Shown here: one piece after another, positions 1 to 8,074 of the stretch | How the letters are laid out: each line of letters begins with the position of its first letter | How positions within the stretch are numbered: position 1 is the first letter of the stretch | DNA from: Bacteroidaceae bacterium | GTDB taxonomy: Bacteria > Bacteroidota > Bacteroidia > Bacteroidales > Bacteroidaceae | NCBI GenBank assembly: GCA_900769465.1 | Contig: CAAGGT010000202.1 | Span: forward strand, 1-22,152 | DNA: 22,152 bases | Direction: 5' to 3' | Notes under the pieces: generated by a model | Database searches by the model: none | What the model was told of the DNA's origin: nothing | What the model saw: the letters and a program-made list of their open reading frames with translations, nothing else | Program-made: the position numbers and the translations under genes

Positions 1-261
1 AAAGCCTTTGTACTTTTCATCCAGTTCATCGGCTGCCCAGATGCGCAATGTAACCTCTATGGTAAAAGCAATCACCGTTACAATGTCAATCACCGAGAGA
101 ACCTTCTCGCACAACGGGCCAACATTGAATGTAGATATGAAAACAGAAAGGGTACTCAACACTATGAGACCAATGATTGCATAGTCGGGGTAGTTCTCCC
201 ACTGTTTTGTGCGCAAGTCGTTATCGAATATGCGCGCAAGCTGTTTCTTGAATTTTTGCAT
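1..261 (-). CDS. Ion transporter (voltage-gated channel family), N-terminal part, cut by window edge
   Basis: The frame is open from an ATG at 261 to the window edge (87 codons), so only the N-terminus is visible. It begins with a basic, amphipathic leader (MQKFKKQLARIF). A hydrophobic segment follows at about residues 29-48 (YAIIGLIVLSTLSVFISTF) and a second at about 58-72, ending in IEVTLRIW. The acidic residue next to Leu-Arg-Ile-Trp is typical of the S1-S2 region of the Ion_trans family, which forms cation (often K+) channels in the inner membrane. The start lies inside the end of the upstream peptidase gene, an overlap of about 40 bases, so the two are probably co-transcribed. Ion selectivity cannot be judged because the pore is outside the window. 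Confidence 0.75.
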   Translation of the reverse strand, partial: MQKFKKQLARIFDNDLRTKQWENYPDYAIIGLIVLSTLSVFISTFNVGPLCEKVLSVIDIVTVIAFTIEVTLRIWAADELDEKYKGF

Positions 262-865
262 ATGTGTAATTTATTTTGTGTATTATTGTTTCTACTGCCC
301 TTGCCATATCATCAAGCGGCATTGTGGGTTGGCCCTCTGCCGCCGACGGTTGCCCCTCATACAGCGGCAAGTGAACAAACAGGGCCTTCATCCCGGGCCT
401 TTCATTGCAAAGCCGCAAAGCCTCATAATATGTGCGGTTGCAAACATAAAGTCCCGCGCTGTTCGAAATTTTGACCGGAATCCCATGCGTCTCTACCGCC
501 CCACGCAAATCCTTTATATCACTCTTTGTAAAGAGTGCAGCAGCACCTGTAGCACATATCGGTTCCTCATCGGGTATATATCCATCATTGTCGGGGGTGG
601 TTGCATCCATCATATTAATGGCAATGCGTTCCATTTTGATATAATCGATACCGGCACACTGCCCAAGCATAATTATAACATCGGGGCAGCACTCCTCCAC
701 CGCCTTGCGCAAGGCTGCGCCAACGCCCGCAAAACTCACAGGCAAACGCATTGCCATGACCTCGGCACCAACAACACCACAGGCGGCTACCTTTTCGGCA
801 ACCGCCCACGATGAGTTCTCACTGTATTTTCCAAACGGCTCAAAGCCTGTAAGCAGAATCGTCAC
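221..865 (-). CDS. pcp: Pyrrolidone-carboxyl peptidase (pyroglutamyl peptidase I)
   Basis: This cytoplasmic cysteine peptidase (family C15) removes N-terminal pyroglutamate from peptides. The protein is 214 aa, the usual length. It opens with the family signature ILLTGFEPFG. The three catalytic residues can be placed: Glu79 in MERIAIN, Cys142 in SNSAGLYVCN and His165 in FVHLP. All are present, so it should be active. The gene lies 41 bases downstream of a coiled-coil hypothetical gene on the same strand and overlaps the ion-channel gene below. It may be a housekeeping neighbour rather than part of the large operon-like run. No terminator is evident on either side. Confidence 0.95.
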   Translation of the reverse strand: MTILLTGFEPFGKYSENSSWAVAEKVAACGVVGAEVMAMRLPVSFAGVGAALRKAVEECCPDVIIMLGQCAGIDYIKMERIAINMMDATTPDNDGYIPDEEPICATGAAALFTKSDIKDLRGAVETHGIPVKISNSAGLYVCNRTYYEALRLCNERPGMKALFVHLPLYEGQPSAAEGQPTMPLDDMARAVETIIHKINYTYAKIQETACAHIR

Positions 866-906
866 TTTTCCTTATTGAAAGATTGTAGCGCAAGTAATCT
901 TTTCGA

Positions 907-1197
907 TCACTTGATTTTCTTTAGTTTCAGAATCTCCTCTTTTCTCAGCTTAATCTGATTCTTCCATAGAGCTATCTTGGTCTCAGACTCAGCAATCATA
1001 CAATCAAACTGTGCCAAATCAAGCATCAGGCTATAATCATCCGATGCCACTCTCCCCCTGGAGCCACCTCTTCTGCTTTTCTTTTTCTCCTTGTATGAAT
1101 CAAGGATTATCTTCTCAACGTCAATATCCTTCTTCATATTGTTGATTTCATCGTTATATTGCTGAATCAACAGTTTTGCTTCTTCCTTGTTTTTCAT
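907..1197 (-). CDS. Small charged coiled-coil protein, unknown function
   Basis: The 96-aa protein is rich in Lys, Glu and Ile and is predicted by eye to be mostly helical. Heptad-like segments lie at about residues 3-37 and 62-95. A basic, flexible break sits between them (KKKSRRGGSRGR, about 38-49). No signal peptide or membrane segment is seen. I do not recognise a family. It is the last small gene of the long minus-strand run, 76 bases below the lipoprotein gene. The composition fits a scaffold or structural partner, but that is only a guess. The similar small coiled-coil gene at 4543-4785 suggests a recurring accessory type. Confidence 0.6.
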   Translation of the reverse strand: MKNKEEAKLLIQQYNDEINNMKKDIDVEKIILDSYKEKKKSRRGGSRGRVASDDYSLMLDLAQFDCMIAESETKIALWKNQIKLRKEEILKLKKIK

Positions 1198-1273
1198 AAT
1201 AACTGTAATACTTATTATCTAATCCTTTTACCTATGGGCTGAAATCATCAACTATGGATTACCCTTTAACCAC

Positions 1274-2560
1274 TTATCTTACCGAATACTTTGTGGTATA
1301 GTAAACCGTTTCGGGCACAACAGCCTCAACCTCAACCCACAGATAATTGGTATATCTCATGCGTTCGTTCTCAAAGGCCAAATAAATAGTCTTGGCTCCA
1401 TTCACCGGTATGCGTCCGTTGCAAGACTGCGTTCCAAGTGTTGAATAATCCACATCATAATCCAAGCCGGCAGCCGTCTTTGTACCATCCTGGAACTTCT
1501 TCGCCTGCGTTTTGTTGCGGAACACATACATATTGCAATATGCATCCTCCTCACGTATCGGGCGGTTATCGTCAAGCAGAGTATTCAGCAGGCCATTGCT
1601 AGAACTCTTTTCATAAAGAGGCAATCCCAGGAATTTTATACGTTTGTAAGAGCGTGTCAGGTTATCGTGGAACTGACCATCATCGGAACGGTCCTGCTCA
1701 CTTGTTGCAATGCGCATAGAGTAAAGAATATCGGTTGCGCCTGCCGGTACAGTCACAGCCACCAGCGCTTGTGCATTGCCCGAGAAAGCAGCTTTTATCT
1801 GCCCTCGCAAAGTAAACTTGCGCGGTTCCTCAAAGCATTTACGCATTGCAATACCGGGAACAGCAACCGCTCCCACACTACCCTTGCTACACTCCACCTG
1901 CTCGGTTCTTATGGAAGGACGGCCGTAGAGCGATGCCGCGTCGGCACATCTATAGCTCAACGAAGCGCTCACATACGTCTTTCCCAGCGGTACAATCTCC
2001 AACAGGTAGACTGCAGAATTTGAGATGGAAAGCGAATCGGACACATTACGTCCTTTGTACGATTTTATCAATTTCTCGGTATCGGCATTATACAGTTTCA
2101 CGGTCACAGGTTCCGAAGCCTCGACAGTGCAGAAGAACTTCTCGCCTTTCTTCAAATATACCGGATAATATTCGTTGTTCTCCAGCAACTGCTCTGTCAC
2201 ATCCACTGCAACAATTTTCCCAACAGTAACGACCTTATTCTCTGTAAACGACACTGCCATCCGCTTGCAGTCATCTATACGCATTTTCAGTGAGTCGCAG
2301 CGCATCATTGTCTCCACCCCCATCCCGGTGTCGTCATAATTATACTCCAACTTCTTTGCCTCGGTCAGCAGCTCCAGTATCCCCTCTTGTGTTGGAGTGG
2401 CATCCATCTTCTCCAACAAAGCCTCAACCCTCTCAACAGCGGCCACCGCCCTGTCATAGCGATAAGCCTCGCGCTCCGACAATACCATGCCGTTTCTCTC
2501 CACTCGTGGAGTACATGCTACTGTTGCCACAGCCAACAGGAGCAGAAAAAAGTTCTTCAT
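1274..2560 (-). CDS. Predicted lipoprotein, unknown function
   Basis: I start this at the ATG at 2560 (428 aa). A TTG four codons upstream would also be in frame but would spoil the signal peptide. The N-terminus MKNFFLLLLAVATVAC is a lipoprotein signal with the lipid-bearing Cys at residue 16. A helical stretch (about 30-90) follows, and the rest looks beta-rich. It contains acidic and aromatic patches and a conserved-looking C-terminal part with IYLAFENERM and WVEVEAVVPE. No enzyme motif is apparent. It starts 8 bases after the stop of the preceding lipoprotein gene, so the two are very likely co-translated and may act together at the periplasmic face or outer membrane. Confidence 0.7.
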   Translation of the reverse strand: MKNFFLLLLAVATVACTPRVERNGMVLSEREAYRYDRAVAAVERVEALLEKMDATPTQEGILELLTEAKKLEYNYDDTGMGVETMMRCDSLKMRIDDCKRMAVSFTENKVVTVGKIVAVDVTEQLLENNEYYPVYLKKGEKFFCTVEASEPVTVKLYNADTEKLIKSYKGRNVSDSLSISNSAVYLLEIVPLGKTYVSASLSYRCADAASLYGRPSIRTEQVECSKGSVGAVAVPGIAMRKCFEEPRKFTLRGQIKAAFSGNAQALVAVTVPAGATDILYSMRIATSEQDRSDDGQFHDNLTRSYKRIKFLGLPLYEKSSSNGLLNTLLDDNRPIREEDAYCNMYVFRNKTQAKKFQDGTKTAAGLDYDVDYSTLGTQSCNGRIPVNGAKTIYLAFENERMRYTNYLWVEVEAVVPETVYYTTKYSVR

Positions 2561-2568
2561 AATAGTTC

Positions 2569-3171
2569 TCAATATATCAAACTGTAATACACTTGGTCAA
2601 GTTTACTGCACATAACGGAGAACGAACAGGAGGGGTACTTATCTCCCCACTCATTGTTGTCCACATTGTTAAGGAACCACACACGTTTCTGCATCATAAA
2701 CCTGCGTGCCTCGTCATACTGTCCGCGAGCACACATATGAACAATAACATCGCTCATATACGAGAAATAGTCGGGTGCATTCCCCGGGTATGCCTCGGTT
2801 TCATAACTCAACGGGTGGAAGTTCCAACACTCCTCATAACGTTCCTCATCAAGCAACGCGTTGTAAATCTTCTTTGCATTCTCCTGTGTATACGCAGCCG
2901 TTGAATAGAGGTTGCTGTATTTTATCTCATACATTGAACAATGCGGTGTCAAGTAGTTGAACACATAGATGGCCTTGTCCACATTCCCTATCGCCAGATA
3001 TTCATCAATCAAGCGTGAAGCGTATCCATACTTCTCACTTCCCGAGATATCGGACAGCAGAGTCTCGGCATTGCTCAGCTCGCCATAGCTCAAGGCAGCC
3101 TCCATCTTGTCGGCTGCCGATTCACAGGAGAGAAAAAGCGCCACCAAGCACAGAAATAAAAGTTTTCTCAT
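2569..3171 (-). CDS. Predicted lipoprotein with TPR-like helical repeats
   Basis: The 200-aa protein begins MRKLLFLCLVALFLSC, a lipoprotein signal with lipid-bearing Cys16. The mature part is helical with repeated paired-helix patterns (for example AETLLSDI...YGYASRLIDEYLAIGNVDKAIYVFNYL), which resemble tetratricopeptide-like repeats. Such repeats usually bind other proteins. It is sandwiched with 4 bases to the upstream small ORF and 8 bases to the downstream lipoprotein. No catalytic motif is visible. The family assignment is by pattern only. Confidence 0.65.
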   Translation of the reverse strand: MRKLLFLCLVALFLSCESAADKMEAALSYGELSNAETLLSDISGSEKYGYASRLIDEYLAIGNVDKAIYVFNYLTPHCSMYEIKYSNLYSTAAYTQENAKKIYNALLDEERYEECWNFHPLSYETEAYPGNAPDYFSYMSDVIVHMCARGQYDEARRFMMQKRVWFLNNVDNNEWGDKYPSCSFSVMCSKLDQVYYSLIY

Positions 3172-3175
3172 AGCC

Positions 3176-3337
3176 CTATCTCTTTTTACCGGTAAAAGTC
3201 TTCACTATCGCACCGCCAATCTTGCGCTCCACCCCCTGCTTTGTGAGCGGAATGCCGGTCTTGCGGGCAATCTTCTGTTTAACAGCAGTTACACCCAAAG
3301 CTCTCTTAAGCGAGAAAGACAATCCTGGAATTTTCAT
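3176..3337 (-). CDS. Small basic protein, 53 aa, unknown function
   Basis: A short ORF begins ATG at 3337 and ends TAG at 3176. The product starts MKIPGLSFSLKRALG and ends in KTFTGKKR. It is strongly basic, with alternating hydrophobic residues and several glycines, and has no signal or membrane segment. It fills the space between two genes almost exactly (4 bases to the lipoprotein start), in phase with the operon-like spacing, which is the main reason to call it real. A basic amphipathic peptide could bind nucleic acid or membrane, but the sequence does not decide. Confidence 0.6.
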   Translation of the reverse strand: MKIPGLSFSLKRALGVTAVKQKIARKTGIPLTKQGVERKIGGAIVKTFTGKKR

Positions 3338-3368
3338 AGTTTTCTAATTAAATGTAATACTACCATAT

Positions 3369-3695
3369 TTATGCAGCATTGGCCACGCCATTGGCTAAAA
3401 CCGATATCATATATATTGCACAAGGCCACATTGCCAAGCTACCGGCATATCCCAAGACCGCTGCCACCGAAAAACGGAACAAATCGTTTTTCGATTTCGA
3501 CCAAAACCAACGTGGCGGTATGTCCAGCTGGTACGCAAATATACCGAACACCAGCCCCACTACAGCCATAACGCCGGCAATGACAAGAATGTAAAGCTCC
3601 TTATATATTATACATGCACACAGCCCAAGCATCCCAAGGAAGTTGACTACCGGTGCCAACAGGTTTATTATATAAGCCAATACTACCATAATCAT
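3369..3695 (-). CDS. Small multi-pass membrane protein
   Basis: The 108-aa protein has about three hydrophobic segments: roughly residues 3-29, 33-55 and 72-103. A basic loop with Trp (RWFWSKSKND) lies between the second and third. The start codon overlaps the stop of the upstream YkvA-domain gene in an ATGA arrangement at 3692-3695, so translation is coupled to it. I do not recognise a named family. The coupling to a YkvA-domain protein that itself has a membrane segment suggests that the two form a membrane complex, which is inference. Confidence 0.7.
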   Translation of the reverse strand: MIMVVLAYIINLLAPVVNFLGMLGLCACIIYKELYILVIAGVMAVVGLVFGIFAYQLDIPPRWFWSKSKNDLFRFSVAAVLGYAGSLAMWPCAIYMISVLANGVANAA

Positions 3696-4510
3696 TTATC
3701 TCTATCTTTATAAGATTCTGTCAGCCGTTCCAAAGTCTCTTCATTTTCTTCACCTGCAATGTTTTTATACTGCATTTTTGCATTCTCAAACACATCCGGT
3801 GTCATTGATGATATCAATTTCTTCAAACAAGCAGAAATAGCCAAAGCATCGTCTGTGAATCCCAATCCACCGATAAAATCGGGAATCAAATCAGTTGGCA
3901 ATACAAAATAAGCCAATGAAGCAACTATAAGAGTCTTGTCTTTTGCCGATGATTCAGGAGATTTAAAAAGATTATAAAGCAATAGAACTGGATATATAAT
4001 TACAGCTCCGGCCTTGCGCGCCACCTTCTCAATCTTTTCTGTTATCGAACTATCAGAAAACCATTTTTTCAGTTTATCGCCATTTTCGGCAATATACTCA
4101 AAAACCTTTTCCTTCAAGCCTTCTGTATTTGAGAGTTCTTTGTCGTCAACCTCGCCAACCGGAGCAGGAACTTCATCAGATTCCAAATCTTCGGGCTTTA
4201 TTGCATCGTCACAGACATTCTCCACATCTGTATCCTCATGCAAGTCACTCCCATCTGCCTCACGTACTTGCAAGAATTCAACACCGGTCATAGCCTGCAA
4301 GTCAATAAGTCTGTTCTCTAGCGCCGTCAACTGCTCCTCGCAATTCTTGATTTCCTTTTTATTTCCCAAAGCAAAAAATCCCTTTGGCCTTTTCAGTTCC
4401 TCAAGTTTCGTTTTTGCATTCCCAATTGCAAGTTCGCACTTTTTAATTTCGGCCTGCAAAAGGCGTCCACCACGCTCAATATCATCGGCTGATAATTCTT
4501 CTTTCTTCAT
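3692..4510 (-). CDS. YkvA-family (DUF1232) protein with N-terminal coiled coil
   Basis: The 272-aa protein has three parts. Residues 1-75 form a charged coiled coil (repeated Lys/Glu with KLEELKRP). Residues 85-130 are an acidic linker. From about 165 comes a YkvA/DUF1232 domain recognised by a hydrophobic helix (AVIIYPVLLLYNLF) and the signature YFVLPTDLIPDFIGGLGFTDD at about 201-221. DUF1232 proteins are small membrane-associated proteins of unknown biochemical role. The next gene starts within this stop codon. The acidic linker and coiled coil are additions to the basic domain and suggest a partner-binding role. Confidence 0.8.
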   Translation of the reverse strand: MKKEELSADDIERGGRLLQAEIKKCELAIGNAKTKLEELKRPKGFFALGNKKEIKNCEEQLTALENRLIDLQAMTGVEFLQVREADGSDLHEDTDVENVCDDAIKPEDLESDEVPAPVGEVDDKELSNTEGLKEKVFEYIAENGDKLKKWFSDSSITEKIEKVARKAGAVIIYPVLLLYNLFKSPESSAKDKTLIVASLAYFVLPTDLIPDFIGGLGFTDDALAISACLKKLISSMTPDVFENAKMQYKNIAGEENEETLERLTESYKDRDK

Positions 4511-4542
4511 AACAAGAGTTATAAAGGTTTACAAACAATGCA

Positions 4543-4785
4543 TCACCTGCAACGCTTGAGGCTATCCTTCGCGCTCTCAATCTGGCGTTTCAGGTACTCA
4601 ATCTGGCGGTCGTGGCGTGCAGCCGCGTCAATCTTGCTCTTTCGGTAACTTGCCTTTGTAGATGGCGAAGAAGCGTTTTTTATGTAACGTGAATAGTTCT
4701 CGTTATCACGTTTCTTGGCCTCTTTCTCCTTTGCTATATCAGCACGCAGGTCAATAATTCTTTTCTTGTAATACTCTTTGCTCAT
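4543..4785 (-). CDS. Small coiled-coil protein, 80 aa, unknown function
   Basis: The product is highly charged, with two helical stretches (about residues 3-33 and 52-77) separated by a Ser/Ala-rich turn (KNASSPSTKASYRK). There is no signal peptide, membrane segment or cysteine pattern. It resembles the 907-1197 product in style rather than in sequence. It lies 32 bases before the YkvA-domain gene and 39 bases after the nuclease-family gene on the same strand. Helical hairpin proteins of this size often serve as adaptors, but nothing here proves a function. Confidence 0.6.
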   Translation of the reverse strand: MSKEYYKKRIIDLRADIAKEKEAKKRDNENYSRYIKNASSPSTKASYRKSKIDAAARHDRQIEYLKRQIESAKDSLKRCR

Positions 4786-4824
4786 AGTTATAAGTTTTAA
4801 AAAATTGTAGAATCCTTTATTAAT

Positions 4825-5973
4825 TTACACTTTAGTCACCGTAATGCCGTCGATGTTTTCGTTCACGTAAGCCACAAAACCGTCGGTCTGCACTCCCCAT
4901 TGGTTGCTTATGTAAAACTTCGCGCCGCTGGGCAAGGCCGATTCATAGTAGCGTTTCATGTCGGTTATTTTCTCGCTTGAGTCCTTGATGAAGTTGCTGC
5001 CCTGCAGATGCTCGGGGAACACCTCTTTCAGTTTCTGCACCGTTGTGCCGGGGTTCAGCTCAACATATTTGTTCACCACAGCCTCAACCATTCGGCCTTT
5101 GCCATACGAGCCGGCACCATTCACCGAGTATTTTGAATAGTCCCTTGTTCTCAAGGCCTTCTTCACCTCTACAGCGCCGCTGGAGTATGCATCATCCTCA
5201 TCCTCGGCCAATGTATTCACCGCTGCCAAAATCAATCCCTTATATTTATCCCAGAACGACCTGAGTACCTCTTTTTCTTTCATACTCACTGCCAAAATAG
5301 TAGATTCCAATGTTTTTGTCCCATCACAGTCAACAAGTTGCTCCATAGGCACCGTGAGCGACTTTACATACTCATCGAGTATCAATCGCGTTCTTGGAGA
5401 AAGAGCCGGCATATTAAGCAATGGTTCAAATATGTTATCCAATAAATCCTGATAAGTCAAATGTATATACTCCTCACAATCGGCGTCATGCTCGTGCTGA
5501 GGCGGTGTAAGAAAAATATACACTTTTTTGCTACCCTCAAACTGTTTAAAATATTTGTGATATATCTCTGTCTGCGAACGATGCTCACACGAATAGACCT
5601 TGTTTTCTATAATCAGCATCAAATGCTCGGCCATTCCCCCGCAAACAACATCGCACTCAACAAATATATCCACCCGACCCTTCAAGTCACCAACCTTGAC
5701 ATGCTTCTCGGTTTCAACTTTGCAGTTCCTCACCCCTGTAAGCATGCAACGGTCATAAGCCCCACATAGTTGCAGGAGCAACAGAAGAGGCTCCGTGCCA
5801 AACTCATTTGCTTCCGGATTAAAAAGCCAAGCCAAAAATGCACTATGAGCCAATTCGCTTCGGCATATTCCAAATATCTCGGGCACAGTCCTGTGGAAAT
5901 ACAGTTCTCTTAAATGATGCACATCGGCATCCTTTTCAAAAGCCTCTATTATTTTGTCATAATCTTTACTCAT
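4825..5973 (-). CDS. PD-(D/E)XK nuclease-superfamily protein with C-terminal module shared with the OmpA fusion
   Basis: I choose the ATG at 5973 (382 aa); the frame also extends to a GTG at 6003. The nuclease core is N-terminal: Glu40 in the helix SELAHSAFLAWLFNP, Asp102 in GRVDIFVE, then Glu123 and Lys125 in IIENK, followed by the helix QTEIYHKYF with Gln134 and Tyr138. This matches the PDDEXK_4-type arrangement, with all core residues present. From about residue 280 there is a second module (GKGRMVEAVVNKYVELNP...KLKEVFP...SNQWG). It resembles residues 138-245 of the OmpA fusion at 9550-10863. A 34-base hairpin repeat lies just upstream. The substrate is unknown; DNA cleavage in a defence or stress role is likely but not shown. 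Confidence 0.8.
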   Translation of the reverse strand: MSKDYDKIIEAFEKDADVHHLRELYFHRTVPEIFGICRSELAHSAFLAWLFNPEANEFGTEPLLLLLQLCGAYDRCMLTGVRNCKVETEKHVKVGDLKGRVDIFVECDVVCGGMAEHLMLIIENKVYSCEHRSQTEIYHKYFKQFEGSKKVYIFLTPPQHEHDADCEEYIHLTYQDLLDNIFEPLLNMPALSPRTRLILDEYVKSLTVPMEQLVDCDGTKTLESTILAVSMKEKEVLRSFWDKYKGLILAAVNTLAEDEDDAYSSGAVEVKKALRTRDYSKYSVNGAGSYGKGRMVEAVVNKYVELNPGTTVQKLKEVFPEHLQGSNFIKDSSEKITDMKRYYESALPSGAKFYISNQWGVQTDGFVAYVNENIDGITVTKV

Positions 5974-6032
5974 ATAACCTATGAATGAAGGATTGCATTC
6001 CACAGTATGGTCAATTATTTTGTTTCATGTTT

Positions 6033-6066
6033 TGTGATATGTGGGACACCCAAGCCCCACATACCT
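6033..6066 (-). repeat. 34-base hairpin repeat, copy 1
   Basis: These 34 bases are identical to 8023-8056. The arms TATGTGGG and CCCACATA (6038-6045 and 6056-6063) form an 8-bp stem with a 10-base loop. The element lies about 16 bases after the stop of a small-domain gene and before a PD-(D/E)XK gene. There is no U-run on the minus strand, so it is not a standard terminator. It may be an RNA processing or stability element that separates the two genes, or the edge of a duplicated cassette. An 11-base motif at 6007-6017 (ATGGTCAATTA) is also shared with the second site. Confidence 0.85.
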
Positions 6067-6079
6067 AAAATGTTGCAAA

Positions 6080-6397
6080 TTACTGCTTGCCTGCAGCAAC
6101 AAGAGTGATGTCGTTGTCGGCGAGCTTGCTGTCATCAGCGTTAGCTACCTGAACACCAATACCGTAAAGCTCGGCAATCTTCTTCTCGAAGTTACCGACG
6201 CGGAGGTTGCCACCTACTGTGAGCTCACCACCCTTCTTGCCCTCGGCACGGAGAGAAGCCAATGTAGCCTCATCATCAGCAAAAGCACCCTTGCAGCTCT
6301 CACTCTTGTAAACGCGCAATGAAGAGCCAAACTCCTTCTTGAAATTAGCCTTCAAGGTCTTTACCTTCATGCGGCCATCCAACTTAAATTCTGCCAT
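6080..6397 (-). CDS. Small two-repeat domain protein, copy A (unnamed family)
   Basis: The 105-aa protein has no signal peptide and is probably cytoplasmic. It is nearly identical to the 8075-8389 product and clearly related to residues 1-100 of the OmpA fusion and to the 8507-8869 product. The sequence shows an internal duplication: the first half (FKLDGRMKVKTLKANFKKEFG...LRVY...ADDEATL) aligns with the second (LTVGGNLRVGNFEKKIAELYG...VQVA...LADNDITL). Each half reads as strand-helix-strand, so the fold is probably a pseudo-symmetric alpha/beta domain. I know of no assigned function. It is followed by the hairpin repeat and a nuclease-family gene, so a sensor, adaptor or inhibitor role is conceivable. 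Confidence 0.75.
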   Translation of the reverse strand: MAEFKLDGRMKVKTLKANFKKEFGSSLRVYKSESCKGAFADDEATLASLRAEGKKGGELTVGGNLRVGNFEKKIAELYGIGVQVANADDSKLADNDITLVAAGKQ

Positions 6398-6449
6398 AAT
6401 TGTAATTTCTTAAATGGTTAATAAATGATTATTTGTTGCTATATCTCAA

Positions 6450-6587
6450 TTATATAAATTGTTTAATAAGCCACCAAATAGCTTTGAATGGAAAAGAGAT
6501 AATGCTCCAAATAATTTTTACAAACTTCACATCATTACGACGGTCATCCAAAAGACCGGCTCCTTTACTTTTTGCGAAAAAACCCAT
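6450..6587 (-). CDS. Tiny amphipathic or membrane-associated protein, 45 aa
   Basis: A short ORF starts ATG at 6587 and ends TAA at 6450. It begins MGFFAKSKGAGLLDDRRND and continues with a hydrophobic, Trp-rich helix (about residues 22-45, containing KAIWWLIKQF). The C-terminal segment could sit in or on the inner membrane. It lies 34 bases after the end of the larger PD-(D/E)XK gene and 52 bases before the small-domain gene, where the strand would otherwise be empty. Its Met-Gly start resembles the MGLLNNL start of the 8507-8869 product. Reality as a gene is likely but not certain. Confidence 0.55.
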   Translation of the reverse strand: MGFFAKSKGAGLLDDRRNDVKFVKIIWSIISFPFKAIWWLIKQFI

Positions 6588-6621
6588 AGTTGTTTTTTTA
6601 AAATAATGTTTATTTTCAATA

Positions 6622-7986
6622 TTAAATTTTACTCAGTTCCTTAATTCTCCTGAAGAAGGTCTCCTGCATCTCGTGATAGAGGTAGTCGTTCACATTGTCG
6701 TGAGTATGGCGGTACATAGCTTCGTAGAAAGCCACGAAGTTGGCATCGTGCCTGAACTCATTGTAGTAATCGGTCAGGTAGTCATAGACATCGGCATAAG
6801 TGACAATGATATACAGTTCCTTCATCTCGGCATCCTCAATCAAAGGTATGTTATACTTTGGAGTGAGGATGAAGAAATGTGGTTTCTTCCTGTAGTCATC
6901 ACTACCCTTATTACCCGACAGCCACATAGCGTAATTGTAGTAACGGCGCAATTGCTTGCCCTCGCAGTCCTCTTCAATGCTGTTGATGTCGGACTTTATC
7001 TTATTCTCAATGACCACCAGTTCATTTGCAGTGCGCACCATAAGGTCTATGCGGCCACCACTTGGGAACTTCTTGTGGTTATATTTGCTATCCTCAATCT
7101 TCGACATCTCTTCACGTGCTACTGTAAAGCTCTTGTCAAGCGAAATGCCGTAGCGGGCAAAGAAGCCATGCCACAAAGCAGGATGCTGCTGCATAAAATA
7201 TGCAAGCGCATTGGAGAACTTGTTCTCGTCGTTCTGTATCCGGCAAATGTCGAACAACGACACCTTACGCTCATTCACACTCTCCAGTTCCTCGGCATCA
7301 ACACGGTTATTGCTCTCCTGCCACAACGTGGGGTCATTGACAAGCGTGTTGAAGATTCTGCTATAATCCTCGCGCTTGGCCTCCACGTTCTGCTTTGCCA
7401 GATCACCGGCATATGTACCCTCGGGGTATATATACTGCTTCAGCGATGCCTTTGCCTGTTGGTATCCGGTGAGTGCAACAACAACATCACCCTCGTCGTG
7501 AGCGGGGTATCTGCTTGCATCTGCCATATAAAAGCGTATGAACATCCTCTTACCCCTCTTTGGCACGTACACCTTGTCGGCCTTGTAGGTTATGAATACG
7601 CTCTGCTGCCCCGCCTCGCCAAAGATGTCAAAGATGGAGACACCGCCATAGGATACTCCACCCTCCTCTTTCACAAACTGCTGTTGCTTGGCAAAGATTT
7701 CTTTGTTCACACCATTGTACTTGCCGGTAAACTGCCAGTCGGCACAGTAGACATCATTGAGCCCTGTAGCCATACCAATGACCTCAACCTCGCCAATACC
7801 ATAGTACTTGACAAAGAGCATATAGCCAACCCGGCCCTGGTGCGCCTTGACAAAATCGCCACTCGAATTCAGGTATATGTAATTACCGCCATTGTCGGCC
7901 TGGTACAGGTTTATTATCTCGTGCCCAAGATTGGACGCGAGATAATCCCCAACATACATTCTGTTAAGTACAATAGCGGTTTTCAT
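6622..7986 (-). CDS. PD-(D/E)XK nuclease-superfamily protein with an unrecognised N-terminal domain
   Basis: I start at the ATG at 7986 (454 aa, MKTAIVLNRMYVG). The frame stays open to 8127, but that would read through the hairpin repeat and into the upstream gene. An ATG at 8001 is an alternative. Residues 1 to about 215 form a beta-rich domain I do not recognise (GHEIINLY, YIYLNSSGD, FVKYYGIGEVEVIG). The C-terminal half carries the nuclease core: Glu254 in NDENKFSNALAYF, Asp314 in GRIDLMV, Glu327 and Lys329 in VVIENK, and Gln345/Tyr349 in KQLRRYYNY. The core is intact. The N-terminal domain may recognise a ligand or partner that licenses the nuclease; this is inference. Confidence 0.78.
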   Translation of the reverse strand: MKTAIVLNRMYVGDYLASNLGHEIINLYQADNGGNYIYLNSSGDFVKAHQGRVGYMLFVKYYGIGEVEVIGMATGLNDVYCADWQFTGKYNGVNKEIFAKQQQFVKEEGGVSYGGVSIFDIFGEAGQQSVFITYKADKVYVPKRGKRMFIRFYMADASRYPAHDEGDVVVALTGYQQAKASLKQYIYPEGTYAGDLAKQNVEAKREDYSRIFNTLVNDPTLWQESNNRVDAEELESVNERKVSLFDICRIQNDENKFSNALAYFMQQHPALWHGFFARYGISLDKSFTVAREEMSKIEDSKYNHKKFPSGGRIDLMVRTANELVVIENKIKSDINSIEEDCEGKQLRRYYNYAMWLSGNKGSDDYRKKPHFFILTPKYNIPLIEDAEMKELYIIVTYADVYDYLTDYYNEFRHDANFVAFYEAMYRHTHDNVNDYLYHEMQETFFRRIKELSKI

Positions 7987-8022
7987 AGACTGGCAACCCA
8001 TTTGGAAATAATGGTCAATTAA

Positions 8023-8056
8023 TGTGATATGTGGGACACCCAAGCCCCACATACCT
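8023..8056 (-). repeat. 34-base hairpin repeat, copy 2
   Basis: The sequence is identical to 6033-6066. The stem arms are 8028-8035 and 8046-8053. It again lies directly after a small-domain gene (stop at 8075) and before a PD-(D/E)XK gene. The shared motif ATGGTCAATTA is at 8011-8021, only one base from the repeat here but 15 bases away in copy 1. So one site has gained or lost about 14 bases. Confidence 0.85.
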
Positions 8057-8074
8057 GAATTCTGTTGTACTGGA

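Noticed and set aside
209..814. Plus-strand ORF of 201 codons
   Set aside because: It is antisense to pcp, which has a complete catalytic triad.
878..902. Hairpin AAAGATT/AATCTTT between the peptidase and coiled-coil genes
   Set aside because: It is a 7-bp AU-rich stem with an 11-base loop and no U-run; chance occurrence is likely.
6673..8022. Long 449-codon open frame on the plus strand
   Set aside because: It lies antisense to the PD-(D/E)XK gene, whose catalytic motifs are clear; the plus-strand product has no recognisable feature and is rich in Ile, Val and Leu as antisense frames often are.
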